From positions 1 through 64,000 of the forward strand of contig NZ_QKWJ01000016.1 of the NCBI RefSeq assembly GCF_003353055.1: a stretch of 64,000 nt of DNA. Direction: 5' to 3'. This document shows positions 25,300 through 34,390 of this stretch, piece after piece. Both the position numbers and the translations under genes were made by a program. Source of the DNA: Cupriavidus lacunae. Its GTDB lineage: Bacteria; Pseudomonadota; Gammaproteobacteria; Burkholderiales; Burkholderiaceae. The first letter of the stretch is position 1. Each line of letters begins with the position of its first letter. The notes under the pieces are model-generated. The model ran no database searches, had not been told where the DNA came from, and was given only the letters and a program-made list of their open reading frames with translations.

Positions 25300-25604
25300 T
25301 GTGCTGTGCTTCTGTAGCCATCCGAGAAGGCGGCGCTGATTTTCGCCTCGGTGCGAACGGCAATGTGGCCTGCCGGTCAAGGCGTGCCGCGCCGTTGTAG
25401 ATATGCTCCAATAGCAAAAGCCCTGCCATCGAAAGCCAGCCCGTTAGGCTGACTCCTATATGAGTTTGCGGCGGAGCGGAAGAGGTGAAGCATGGCCCTT
25501 ATTAGCCGCCAGCTGTTCTCGGCCAGCCCGGAAATCCGGGTGAGAGTGTAACGCTCTCTGCACACGACGACTTCCAAACCCAGCGAGCCAAGCTTGCAAG
25601 CATC
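25300..25604. other. Intergenic region before the adenylate cyclase gene
   Basis: No ORF of note is seen. The cyclase frame stays open upstream to a stop near 25502, but it contains no ATG or GTG before 25605. So the start is 25605 unless a rare codon is used. No clear promoter was recognised. Confidence 0.45.
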
Positions 25605-26726
25605 ATGCTGGACGCAATGTACCAGTTCGTCGGCCTGCTAGACGTCGACGGCAAGATGCTCGAGATCAATCGCGCAGCGCTCGAGGGAATCGGCATTCAA
25701 ATGGATGACATTCGCGGAATGCCATTCTGGGAGGCCAGATGGTGGGTCATCTCTTCGGAGACCCAGCGCGTCTTGCAACAGCTGATCCGACGCGCAAGCC
25801 AAGGCGAGTTCGTCCGCGGTGACTTCGAGGTATACGGCCAAAAGATGGGCGAGGAGACGATCATTGTCGACTTCTCGCTATTACCTATCAGAGATTCGGA
25901 TGGCAACGTGGTGTTCCTGCTGCCTGAAGGGCGCAACATCACGGAAAAGAAGCGCACCGAAGCTGCGCTTGCGCGGAAGAACGAGGAGCTTCAATCCAGC
26001 TGGGATCTAATCTGCCGTCAGCGCGATGAACTTCAGAGTCTTTACGATCGACTCATGGTCGAGCAGAAGCTTTCGGAGCGGCTGCTTTTGAACCTGCTGC
26101 CCACTCCGATAGCTGAACGACTAAAAGCACGTCCGGAAATTGTAGCCAACCGCATTCCGGAAGTCATAGCCGACAGCTTTCCGGAAGTGACGGTCTTGTT
26201 TGCGGACATCGTGGCATTCACCCGTTTCTCGGTGGGGATGAGCGCCGAGCGCCTGGTCGCAGTGCTCAATGAGATCTTCACCGAATTCGACACCATCGCG
26301 GATCGCCGCGGACTTGAGAAGATCAAGACAATCGGGGACGCTTACATGGCAGCAGCTGGGCTACCGGAACCGGTTTCTGACCATGCTGTCCGAGCTGCCG
26401 ACATGGCACTGGACATGATAGACGCGCTCAGACTGTTCAATCGACGCACCGGCTATAACCTCCGGATGCGAATTGGCATCAATAGTGGATCGGTAGTGGC
26501 CGGCGTTATCGGTAAGCGCAAGTTCATTTACGACTTATGGGGCGATGCCGTCAACACTGCAAGTCCAATGGAGTCCCATAGTTTGGCTGGACGGATTCAA
26601 GTTACCGACGCAACTCGCAATCGATTGGGAGAATCCTTTCTGTTCGAAGAACGCGGCATCATCGCGGCAAAGGGGATCGGTGCAGTGCATACCTGGTTCC
26701 TGACTGGCCGCCGCGAGCCGCTATAG
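25605..26726 (+). CDS. PAS-linked class III adenylate cyclase
   Basis: A 373-residue soluble signalling protein. Residues 1-115 form a PAS domain (FVGLLDVDGKMLEINRAALEGIG, then LLPIRDSDGNVVFLLPEGRNIT). A charged coiled coil at about 118-160 links it to a class III nucleotidyl cyclase domain at 190-370. The metal-binding FADIVAFTRF, the purine-specifying lysine in LEKIKTIGDAYM and the aspartate of YDLWGDAVNTAS are all present, which indicates ATP rather than GTP as substrate. No transmembrane segment is seen. The DNA is less GC-rich than the flanking catabolic operons, which suggests a different origin. It may couple a cytoplasmic ligand or redox signal to cAMP. No ribosome site is strong. Confidence 0.85.
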   Translation: MLDAMYQFVGLLDVDGKMLEINRAALEGIGIQMDDIRGMPFWEARWWVISSETQRVLQQLIRRASQGEFVRGDFEVYGQKMGEETIIVDFSLLPIRDSDGNVVFLLPEGRNITEKKRTEAALARKNEELQSSWDLICRQRDELQSLYDRLMVEQKLSERLLLNLLPTPIAERLKARPEIVANRIPEVIADSFPEVTVLFADIVAFTRFSVGMSAERLVAVLNEIFTEFDTIADRRGLEKIKTIGDAYMAAAGLPEPVSDHAVRAADMALDMIDALRLFNRRTGYNLRMRIGINSGSVVAGVIGKRKFIYDLWGDAVNTASPMESHSLAGRIQVTDATRNRLGESFLFEERGIIAAKGIGAVHTWFLTGRREPL

Positions 26727-27060
26727 CGATAGGTGTTTTCCCCTGACCAGATTCCCCGAGACACCCTCGCTTCCACGTTTTTCCCCGCTGGCCGGATTAA
26801 ATTCCCCCACCTTTGGCCACTCAAACTCCCCCAGGCAGGCGGCGCGCGTCAAGGTAGATGTTGCCTCATTCATGCAGCCAAACGCTGGTTTTCGGCGCCT
26901 GGCTTGATACCGGTGGGCACGGCAATCTCGCGCTCCGGATTGAGCGTGACCGTGTCGATTGGCGACCAGCGTGGCGCCGGTGTCACCGTGCAGCACCGGC
27001 TTGGCCGCCATGCCGGTCGCGTCTGCCAGAATCTCTCCGGTTCAGGGCAGATTATTGTGG
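26721..27060 (-). pseudogene. Probable IS3-type transposase remnant
   Basis: On the minus strand a short stretch reads LADATGMAAKPVLHGDTGATL, recalling the DDE region of IS3-family OrfB proteins (usually xxLHxDNGxxM or similar). The reading then goes out of frame, with no further homology. A following non-homologous tail includes LGEFEWPKVGEF, a phrase I associate with IS flanks. I treat this as decayed mobile DNA. Confidence is limited because the similarity is short. Confidence 0.35.
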
Positions 27061-27200
27061 GTTTTGAAACCGAGCATTGCGAGTGCAAGGGTTTACCGCC
27101 ACAAGGGAAATCCCTAATATGGCACTTATCGAATGCCGCAGTGCAACAAGCACTGAACCAAAGGGAATGGCATTCACCAGTTTGAAGAAAGAGGTGAGTC
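27061..27200 (+). promoter_or_regulatory. Upstream region of the small repeat protein, with AGGGA-AA-TCCCT palindrome
   Basis: A perfect inverted repeat AGGGAAATCCCT lies at 27104-27115, about 86 bases before the small secreted protein's start, with TTTACCGCCACA just before it. A GAAAGAGGTG ribosome site precedes 27201. The palindrome may be an operator; no regulator is evident nearby. Confidence 0.4.
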
Positions 27201-27419
27201 ATGAATACCAATCGCCGTGCCTTAGTCGCTGTCGCCGCACTCGCTGCCACCCTGGCGGCTGCTCCGGTGTTTGCCAAGAGTGGCAAATTCGATACTTACA
27301 CTGACGGCGCGCGGTCTGGGAAGTACGATGTTTACACTGACGGCGCAAAAAGCGGCAAATTCGACACTTATACGGACGGCGCCAGGTACTACATTGCGTC
27401 CGACCGCGCCTCCCTCTAA
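27201..27419 (+). CDS. Small secreted protein with SGKFDTYTDGA repeats
   Basis: A 72-residue protein with a clear signal peptide: positive MNTNRR, then a hydrophobic alanine-rich core, and cleavage after APVFA at about residue 25. The mature part is almost entirely three near-identical 12-residue repeats: KSGKFDTYTDGA, RSGKYDVYTDGA and KSGKFDTYTDGA, followed by RYYIASDRASL. Tyrosine, aspartate and lysine or arginine alternate, which might bind metal or form a beta-rich periplasmic or extracellular structure. The family function is unknown to me; similar short repeat proteins occur in Burkholderiaceae. It has its own promoter region and terminator, so it is an independent expressed unit. Confidence 0.8.
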   Translation: MNTNRRALVAVAALAATLAAAPVFAKSGKFDTYTDGARSGKYDVYTDGAKSGKFDTYTDGARYYIASDRASL

Positions 27420-27480
27420 GGGCTGCAAATCCCGGTCGGGGACACCTCCCCTCCCCCAAACCCGGCTCAGCTCTCCTGAA

Positions 27481-27510
27481 CCCCACACTTCCCCAGAGTG
27501 TGGGGATTTT
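27481..27510 (+). terminator. Rho-independent terminator of the small repeat protein
   Basis: CCCCACACT and AGTGTGGGG form a perfect 9-bp stem with a seven-base loop, followed by ATTTTACTTTT. This is the clearest intrinsic terminator in the window. Confidence 0.85.
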
Positions 27511-27938
27511 ACTTTTCGGGAACCAGAACTTTCAGACCCCCGATACGGGGGCGTGCCAGGAGAAACCCTGGCAATAGCACATATTCCCAGAAGTAATAAA
27601 GAACGCCGCTTTTATGCGCGCGACGTCAACTGCTCGAGCGCGCGCTTGGCGCCGCTATCGTACTGTCCCGGCTGCTGGAGCAATTGGAGTGCCGGCGAGA
27701 CGCGCCCTGCATCCATCAATGGATACTCCCCCCCTTCAGGCGTGCGATCATCTCAGGGACCCTCTGGTATTTGGTGCTGGTGCTGACCGTTCCGCAGGGC
27801 GCCCACTAGAGAAGGCGATTGATGGTCGTCAACGGGCAGCGGCGACGTCGTCGAAGGTGCCGGTCGGGGCCCTCGGCCATCCGCATCCGTCCGATCCGGC
27901 ATAATGCCCGGCGCACGGGATTGAACTGGATAATACAA
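27511..27938. other. Intergenic region before the PLP decarboxylase
   Basis: Apart from a possible minus-10 box (CATAAT near 27898-27904) about 35 bases before the decarboxylase start, nothing is recognised. Long frames through this segment are rich in arginine and proline and look non-coding. Confidence 0.4.
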
Positions 27939-29591
27939 ATGAAACCGGACATCTCTCGCGAAGAGACCTCACCAAGCACGGACGGGGGCGACGACTGCCC
28001 CTTGCGCTGGTTCGACGCGGATCGCGGTGCATTCGAATCGCTCGAGCGATTAATTGCCGAGCATCCGGCGGATTTCTTTGCGGGCGAGCGTTTTGATCCG
28101 GTTGGCGCGTGCGCCACACGCGAGGCGGTGTTCGCGTCGGTTGAGCTGCCCGAGACTCCGACATCGCCACAAGCGCATGCCGATCATCTGCTCAACGACG
28201 TGTTTCGGCACGTGATGCCCGTGGCATCGCCCACTTTCGTCGGACACATGACGTCGTCGCTGCCGTCGTTCATGCCTTCGCTGGCCAAGGTGATAGCAGC
28301 GCTGAACCAGAACGTCGTGAAGCTCGAGACGTCGGGCGCGCTGACAGGGCTCGAGCGCCAGGTCATCGGCATGCTGCACAAGCTGGTGTTTGCGCAGGAC
28401 AGCTCGTTCTATGCGAGATGGCTGCACGATGCCGACCACGCGCTCGGCGCGATCTGTTCTGGCGGCACGGTCGCCAACCTTACCGCGCTATGGGCGAGCC
28501 GCAACAACTTGCTGGGCGCGCGTGATGGCTTCGCCGGCATCCATCGCGCCGGACTGGTGGCTGCGCTACGCCATTACGGCTATGACGGGCTTGCAATCGT
28601 CGTCTCGGAGCGCGGGCACTACTCGTTGCGAAAGGCAGCCGATGTTGTTGGCATCGGGCGCGACAATCTCGTGCCGGTCGGGGTCGATGCAGACGGTCGC
28701 ATGCGCATCGACCTGCTGCGCGACACCCTGCGTGACCTGCAGCAGCGCAACATCCGGCCGATGGCGATCGTCGGCATAGCGGGGACGACGGAGACGGGCG
28801 CCGTCGATCCACTCGACGCGATTGCGGATGTTGCTCATGAGGCCGGCTGCCATTTCCACGTGGATGCCGCGTGGGGCGGCGCAACACTGCTGTCGGAGCG
28901 CGAGCGCTGGCGCTTCGCGGGCATCGAGCGTGCCGATTCCGTCGTCATCGATGCGCACAAACAGTTCTACGTGCCAATGGGTGCCGGCATGGTGCTGTTC
29001 CGGGGCCCGGCGTGGACGCAGGAAATCATCCAGCATGCGAACTACATCGTGCGCAAGGGCTCGGTGGACCTGGGGCGCCATACACTCGAAGGATCGCGCG
29101 GCGCGGCGGCAGTCATGCTCTATGCGAACCTTCATCTGCTCGGTCGCAAGGGGTTGGCGCAGTTGATCGATCGTAGCATTGATAACGCCCGCTACTTTGC
29201 ATCCCTGATTGCGCAGCAGCCGGATTTCGAGCTCGACAGCCACCCGCAGCTTTGCATCCTCACCTATCGCCATGTGCCCGAGGCCGTGCGTGCCGCGCTC
29301 GCAACGGCTTCGGCCGACAGGCGCCAGAAGATCCTGGAAGCGCTGGATGCGCTGACCATCAGCATTCAGGAAATGCAGCGCGATGCCGGCCGCTCGTTCG
29401 TATCGCGCACGCAGTTGACGTCGACACAGTGGGGTGGCCGCCCGATTGCCGTTTTCCGCGTGGTGCTGGCCAATCCGGATACGACGCATGCCATCCTGCA
29501 GGACATCCTCGACGAACAGCGAGCGCTGGCGGCGGCTAGCCCATGCATGGCGCCGCTGATGGCGTTGGTGGGAGCGCCGGACGCCGCGTGA
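27939..29591 (+). CDS. PLP-dependent aspartate/glutamate decarboxylase, PanP-like
   Basis: A 550-residue group II amino-acid decarboxylase. The start MKPDISREE at 27939 is chosen, because the 40-residue extension upstream is arginine-rich and not family-like. The N-terminal ASPTFVGHMTSSLPSFMP and LETSGALTGLERQVIGMLH regions resemble the PanP group (putative pyridoxal-dependent aspartate 1-decarboxylase). The cofactor site has HVDAAWGG, with the Schiff-base lysine in DAHKQFY. PanP replaces PanD to make beta-alanine for CoA in some proteobacteria; glutamate or diaminobutyrate decarboxylation is an alternative. It stands alone, flanked by transposase debris, so it may have been acquired. Confidence 0.82.
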   Translation: MKPDISREETSPSTDGGDDCPLRWFDADRGAFESLERLIAEHPADFFAGERFDPVGACATREAVFASVELPETPTSPQAHADHLLNDVFRHVMPVASPTFVGHMTSSLPSFMPSLAKVIAALNQNVVKLETSGALTGLERQVIGMLHKLVFAQDSSFYARWLHDADHALGAICSGGTVANLTALWASRNNLLGARDGFAGIHRAGLVAALRHYGYDGLAIVVSERGHYSLRKAADVVGIGRDNLVPVGVDADGRMRIDLLRDTLRDLQQRNIRPMAIVGIAGTTETGAVDPLDAIADVAHEAGCHFHVDAAWGGATLLSERERWRFAGIERADSVVIDAHKQFYVPMGAGMVLFRGPAWTQEIIQHANYIVRKGSVDLGRHTLEGSRGAAAVMLYANLHLLGRKGLAQLIDRSIDNARYFASLIAQQPDFELDSHPQLCILTYRHVPEAVRAALATASADRRQKILEALDALTISIQEMQRDAGRSFVSRTQLTSTQWGGRPIAVFRVVLANPDTTHAILQDILDEQRALAAASPCMAPLMALVGAPDAA

Positions 29592-30382
29592 GGCAATGGC
29601 AGCTGGCGGGCGCCTTGGCCCTGGCAGAGACCGTCCCGGGCTTTTTAACGGCTTCCGGCAACAATAGCGTCAAAACGGCTACATTCACGCTGCAGCGACA
29701 AGCTATAGATGAGGACGCAACGGGTGGCCACGTCGATGACAGCCAGCAACCAGACTCGCTTTGCTTCGAAGCGGTGCGCGCCGCGCGCCCGGACGAGCGC
29801 AACCGGCTCCGCTATTTGCAGAGAATCTTCCATAAGATCAATGCCTTAACAGCGGGATTCGAAGTTTAGGACGCCAATTGACAAAATTAATCCGCCCCAA
29901 GTCGAATTGACGACTTTGCTTCGCGGGGAGTTCAAGCAACTGCCGTGATAGACGCCTGATGTCCGCCTGCGCGGGCAAGACAGCGGCGCCGAAATGTCTG
30001 TGGCGAAAATGCCTTAGCCCCCTTTTGGGGGACGTCAATCAGGCCGGAATGGCACATAGTAGCCATAATGCATGCCGGCCAGCCATTGCACATTCGCTTG
30101 GTCGCCGATACCCGCCCTCTCGCCGGCGGGCGGCGCACCTCTTGCAGGCCCTGCCGGTGCATATCCGGAGAGCGCTTTGACATCATTGCTTCGCGATTCC
30201 ACGGCTACCCCGCCGCTTTTGCCACTCGAGCGGGGTATGAAACGACGTGACGCTTTCGGCGCGCGCCGGCCCGGCTCCACGCGGTGAGCACGGGACTAGA
30301 GTGCGTGCTGCTTGTCGGGTTCGCTGACCTCGACTAGCCTGTTATCGATATCGATTCTTCGCTGCGCTGCGATACCCATTTG
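29592..30382. other. Region of decayed mobile DNA
   Basis: No intact gene is seen in these 791 bases. On the minus strand at about 29645-29800 the reading VWLLAVIDVATRCVLIYSLS resembles the catalytic core of Mu-type/rve integrase transposases, then breaks. At 29919-29938 lies GCTTCGCGGGGAGTTCAAGC, a variant of the hairpin element at 3099-3121. The rest shows no recognisable product. Confidence 0.5.
29645..29800 (-). pseudogene. Integrase-core transposase remnant
   Basis: About 50 residues reading RFEAKRVWLLAVIDVATRC and then VLIYSLSLQRECSRFDAIV match the DDE integrase core of Mu-like transposases, including the first catalytic aspartate in VIDVATR. Nothing of the flanking domains remains. 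It shows that a transposon once lay between the decarboxylase and the GGDEF/EAL gene. Confidence 0.55.
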
Positions 30383-33025
30383 ATGCCAGAACGCTCGACC
30401 ACCCGATATGGCAAGGCGCTGCAGCGCCTGCGCCAGGTCTTTTCCCCGTTGAACCTGGGGGCGGCGGCGTGGCTGATTGCAACATGGGCGTTCGCGGCGT
30501 TTCAGCTCGTGAGCGAGCGGGACCGCTTGCTGCACGACGCCGCGGAACGTACCCAGGCGGAGGCCCGGGCGTTCGGCGCGTACTCGAAATCCGGCATCCT
30601 GCGGCTGTCCGAGTTCCTCCTCGACCTGCGGGCCAGTTGGCTGGTAGGCCAGCCGGGGTTCATCGACATGGTGCGTGAGCGGGAGAACCTGGTGGTGGAC
30701 CTGTCGTTCCAGGTGTCGGTGATCGACAAGCATGGCCTGCTCATCTACTCGTCCATCGCCCCGCCCGCGCCCGGCGAGAAGGTCGACCTGAGCGGGCGCA
30801 AGCATTTCCGGGTCCATCAGAACGCGGGCGGGCGCGACATGCTGTTCATCAGCGACCCGGTGAAGGGCAAGGTCTCGCGCAAATGGTCGATCCAGTTCAC
30901 GCGCCCCATCCTGCGCGCGGGCAGCTTCGACGGGGTCATCGTGGTCTCGGTCAGTCCGGAGCAGTTCGCCAGCTTTGCGCAGACGTTCACTAACCGCGAT
31001 GGCGAAGTGGCGTCGGTCATCAAGACTTCCGGCCAGGTCATTGCGCGCGTGCCGGCCCTGGAGGGCACGCTGGCCAGGGCGGTCAGCAACAGGCCGTATC
31101 TCGCCAGCGAGTCGCCCCAGTCTGGTAGTTATCGGGCGGTGTCGGGCTCCGAAGGCGTGGAGCGGGTCTTCGGCTATTACCGTGTGCCGGAGTTCGGGCT
31201 CAATTTCGTGGTGGGCGAGTCGGTCGGCCGGGTGCTGGCGCCCTACGAGGTCTATCGCCGCGTTGCCTTGGCCGGCGCCATTGCATCCACGCTGCTGCTT
31301 GGCCTGTTGTACTACAGCCTGCGCCGCTCCATGGCGGAGCGACGGCGCCATATGGAGGAGATGCGGCTGGCTTCGCTGGTCTATTCGTCCAGCAGCGAGG
31401 CCATGGTGGTGACGTCGCTCGATGGCACCATCATCGACGTGAATCCGGCCTTTGCCGCCGCCACCGGCTATACAGCCGAGGAGATCAAGGGCCGCTCGGG
31501 CTATAGCGTCAGCGGGGCAGGCAATGCGGCAGGGCTGGTCGAACGCCTGCGGGCCACCGTGGCAGCCAAGGGCAGATGGAGCGGCGAATTCTCGATCCGC
31601 CGCAAGGACGGCAGCGAGTTTCCCGCCTACCTGACCGTGGATACCTACCTGGCCCACGCGTATGGCGAGCGCCGCCGCGTTGCGCTGATCCATGACATGA
31701 CCGAGAAGCGCCAGTCGGAAGAAGTCATCCGGCACCAGGCGAATTTCGATGCGCTGACGGATCTGCCCAACCGCCGCCTGTTCTTCGGGCGGCTGGAGCA
31801 GGAGATCGAGCGCTCGCGCGGCATGCAGGATGCGCTGGCGCTGCTGTTCATCGACCTGGATCGCTTCAAGGAGGTGAACGATACCCTCGGCCACGATCAG
31901 GGTGACCAGTTGCTGCTGGAGGCGGCGCGGCGGATTGCGGCATCGGTGCGCGCGTCGGATACCGTGGCGCGGCTGGCCGGCGACGAGTTCACCGTGATCC
32001 TGCCCGCGGTGGGTGATGCCGGCGTTGCCGGGGGCATTGCCCAGGCGATCCTGGAGCGGATTGCCGCGCCTTACCGCCTGGCCGGCGAGCTGGTGGTGGT
32101 GTCGGCCAGCATCGGCGTGGCGACCTACCCCAAGGACGCCGACAACGCCGAGGACCTGCTGGTGTGCGCCGACCAGGCGATGTTTGCCGCCAAGGAGGAG
32201 GGCCGCAATCGCTGGAAGGTCTTCACCCAGGCGCTGCTGCAAGCGGAGAGGGAGCGCCTGCGCATCACGCAGGACCTGCGCACGGCGCTGGCGTCCGGGC
32301 AGTTCGCGCTGCACTACCAGCCCATTGTCAATCTGCGCACGGGCAAGGTCTGCAAGGCCGAGGCCCTGATCCGCTGGGACCATCCGGTACGCGGGCCGAT
32401 CCACCCGGCCGATTTCATTGCCGTTGCGGAGGAATCCGGCCTCATCATCGACATCGGCCGCTGGGTGCTGACGGAAGCGCTAAACCAGCTTGCGCGCTGG
32501 CAGGTGCTGCTGGGCACGGGCTTCCAGATTTCGGTCAACAAATCACCAGTGGAGTTCTGCGCGCCTGCGAGCGGGCCCGAGTCCTGGTCCAGCATGATCG
32601 AGCGCAGGAACGTGCCGGTGGGCAGCCTCGTCATCGAGATCACCGAAGGCTCGCTGATGGAGCAGAACGCCGATGTCATGGACCAGCTCTCCCGCTTCCA
32701 GGCGGCCGGCATCGAGATCGCGCTCGACGACTTCGGCACCGGCTACTCGTCCTTGTCGTACCTGCGGCGCCTGGACATTGACTACATCAAGATAGACCAG
32801 TCCTTCATCCGCTCGCTGACGCGGGGCCCGGACGACGTGGCCTTGTGCCGCGCCATCATCAGCATGGCGCATGCACTACGCATCCGCGTGATTGCCGAGG
32901 GCGTCGAGACCGAGTCGCAGCGCGACATCCTGCTGGCTGCCGGCTGCGACTACGGGCAAGGCCACTTCTTCTGTCCGCCGGTGGAGGCCAGAGCGTTCGA
33001 GGCCTTCGTGAGCGCCGTGACTTGA
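30383..33025 (+). CDS. Membrane sensor protein with PAS, GGDEF and EAL domains
   Basis: An 880-residue cyclic-di-GMP signalling protein. A membrane helix at about residues 18-38 and another near 295-315 (VALAGAIASTLLLGLLYYSL) enclose a periplasmic dCache-type sensor. A PAS domain follows (SSSSEAMVVTSLDGTIIDVN). The GGDEF domain has RLAGDEFTVIL, where AGDEF replaces GGDEF and may still be active. The EAL domain has intact EALIRW, DDFGTGYSSLSYL and EGVET motifs, so phosphodiesterase activity is likely. The ATG at 30383 is preferred over the TTG just before it. It stands alone, so the signal it reads is unknown. Confidence 0.93.
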   Translation: MPERSTTRYGKALQRLRQVFSPLNLGAAAWLIATWAFAAFQLVSERDRLLHDAAERTQAEARAFGAYSKSGILRLSEFLLDLRASWLVGQPGFIDMVRERENLVVDLSFQVSVIDKHGLLIYSSIAPPAPGEKVDLSGRKHFRVHQNAGGRDMLFISDPVKGKVSRKWSIQFTRPILRAGSFDGVIVVSVSPEQFASFAQTFTNRDGEVASVIKTSGQVIARVPALEGTLARAVSNRPYLASESPQSGSYRAVSGSEGVERVFGYYRVPEFGLNFVVGESVGRVLAPYEVYRRVALAGAIASTLLLGLLYYSLRRSMAERRRHMEEMRLASLVYSSSSEAMVVTSLDGTIIDVNPAFAAATGYTAEEIKGRSGYSVSGAGNAAGLVERLRATVAAKGRWSGEFSIRRKDGSEFPAYLTVDTYLAHAYGERRRVALIHDMTEKRQSEEVIRHQANFDALTDLPNRRLFFGRLEQEIERSRGMQDALALLFIDLDRFKEVNDTLGHDQGDQLLLEAARRIAASVRASDTVARLAGDEFTVILPAVGDAGVAGGIAQAILERIAAPYRLAGELVVVSASIGVATYPKDADNAEDLLVCADQAMFAAKEEGRNRWKVFTQALLQAERERLRITQDLRTALASGQFALHYQPIVNLRTGKVCKAEALIRWDHPVRGPIHPADFIAVAEESGLIIDIGRWVLTEALNQLARWQVLLGTGFQISVNKSPVEFCAPASGPESWSSMIERRNVPVGSLVIEITEGSLMEQNADVMDQLSRFQAAGIEIALDDFGTGYSSLSYLRRLDIDYIKIDQSFIRSLTRGPDDVALCRAIISMAHALRIRVIAEGVETESQRDILLAAGCDYGQGHFFCPPVEARAFEAFVSAVT

Positions 33026-33241
33026 GGCGAGCGGCGTCCTTCGGTGCCTTGGTCGGGGGCTCGTCTGGGCTTCGTCCTTGCGCTTAGTTCCTACACTTAG
33101 TTCCTGCGCTTCTCTCGCATGCTGTCAGGCGCTCAGGCAACCCTTCCATCGAAGGGGGCGAAGCGTTGCGACGAGTCACAGGCTTTGGCCGGGGCGAGTG
33201 GGTCATAGGCGCGCTCGTGTCCCACCGGGGATATCGTCACG

Positions 33242-34390
33242 TCATTCGGTACCGATCGTCGTTACCGGAACCCAGCGGCCACCTTTTACCTGATAGAGCG
33301 TCGACGTCGGATTCTTCAGGTCGCCGTTCGGATCGAAGGCTATCTTCCCGGTGATGCCCTCGTATTGCGTTGCCCGGAGCGCCGATACAAATTCGGCCGA
33401 CTTCGCAGAATTTGCCTGCTTGATCGCGTTTATAGCCACCCACGTGGCGTCGTACGCGAAGGGTGCATAGATGAGGCTGTCGGCGCCGAAGCGCTTCCTG
33501 AATTTCTGCACGAAGGCCTTGCCTTGTGGCAGCGTTTCGACAGGACGTCCGTATTCCCAGGCCATCGCGCCTTCCGCGGCGGGACCCGCAACGTTCAGGA
33601 AGATACTGTCGGCAATGCCACCGCTTCCGACGAACTGGGTGCGCATGCCGAGCTCCCTCATCCGTTTCGTGATGAGCGCCGCCTGGTTGTCCAAGCCGGC
33701 GAAGAACAGGAGATCGGCATTGGCGGCCCTGATGTTCGTGAGCTGCGCGCTGAACTCGACCGCCTTGTCGTTGGTGTATTCAGCGATCGCGATTTTGCCG
33801 CCGGCGCCGGTGACGGCCTTCTTGAACTCGTCCACTGCCCCCTGGCCGAACGCGGTCCGGTCGTCCATCACCGCAATGCGCTGCCCCTTCATGACATTGA
33901 CCGCGTACTTCCCCGCAGTACCGGAGTTTTGCGTGTCGGTCGCAATGATGCGGAAGACCGTCTTCAGGCCTTGATGCGTGATGGCCGGATTGGTCGCTGC
34001 CGGATGGATCACCGGGACACCCGCGCTGGCGAAGATCAGCGTGGACGGCAGCGCAACGCCTGAGTTGTAATATCCGACAACGACAGCCACCCCGTCATCA
34101 ACTAGCTTCTGGGCGGCCTGAACGCCGATGCGCGGGTCACTTTGGTCGTCCACCGAATCAAGCTCGAAGCGGGCGTCCCGGCCATCCACCTTGATGCGCT
34201 GCGCGTTGGCCTCCTCAACAGCGAGACGAACACCGTTCTCAATGTCCTTGCCGTTGGCGGCATTGATCCCGGTAAGAGGACTGGGCACCCCAATTTTGAC
34301 AACCAGTTGCCCATATGACTGGTTGCAAGCGAAGGACAGTAAAAGGGCGCTTAGGCTCGTAACGAGCAGCCGTCCAGCAAAATGGATCAT
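33242..34390 (-). CDS. Branched-chain amino acid-type ABC substrate-binding protein (LivJ family)
   Basis: A 382-residue periplasmic binding protein. Residues 1-27 form a signal peptide ending at QSYG. The mature part has the Leu/Ile/Val-binding fold: VKIGVPSPLTGINAANGKDIENGVRLAVEEAN near its start, VVGYYNSGVALPS, and FGQGAVDEFKKAV in the middle. No permease or ATPase genes of the LivHMGF type lie next to it, so it is an orphan here and must use a transporter encoded elsewhere. It precedes nothing on its strand within 200 bases. The ligand may be an amino acid or an aromatic or short-chain acid, as such proteins vary. Confidence 0.9.
   Translation of the reverse strand: MIHFAGRLLVTSLSALLLSFACNQSYGQLVVKIGVPSPLTGINAANGKDIENGVRLAVEEANAQRIKVDGRDARFELDSVDDQSDPRIGVQAAQKLVDDGVAVVVGYYNSGVALPSTLIFASAGVPVIHPAATNPAITHQGLKTVFRIIATDTQNSGTAGKYAVNVMKGQRIAVMDDRTAFGQGAVDEFKKAVTGAGGKIAIAEYTNDKAVEFSAQLTNIRAANADLLFFAGLDNQAALITKRMRELGMRTQFVGSGGIADSIFLNVAGPAAEGAMAWEYGRPVETLPQGKAFVQKFRKRFGADSLIYAPFAYDATWVAINAIKQANSAKSAEFVSALRATQYEGITGKIAFDPNGDLKNPTSTLYQVKGGRWVPVTTIGTE

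Noticed and set aside
27273..27395. Tandem repeats considered as a CRISPR-like array
   Set aside because: The repeats are 36-base coding units inside one small ORF, with no spacers and no cas genes.
30296..32404. A 702-codon minus-strand frame opposite the GGDEF/EAL gene
   Set aside because: No domain or signal is visible and composition is that of an antisense shadow; the plus strand shows clear PAS, GGDEF and EAL motifs.
33083..33106. Short direct repeat CTTAGTTCCT..CTTAGTTCCT after the GGDEF/EAL gene
   Set aside because: Only two 10-base copies in a spacer, with no link to a known element; likely chance or slippage.
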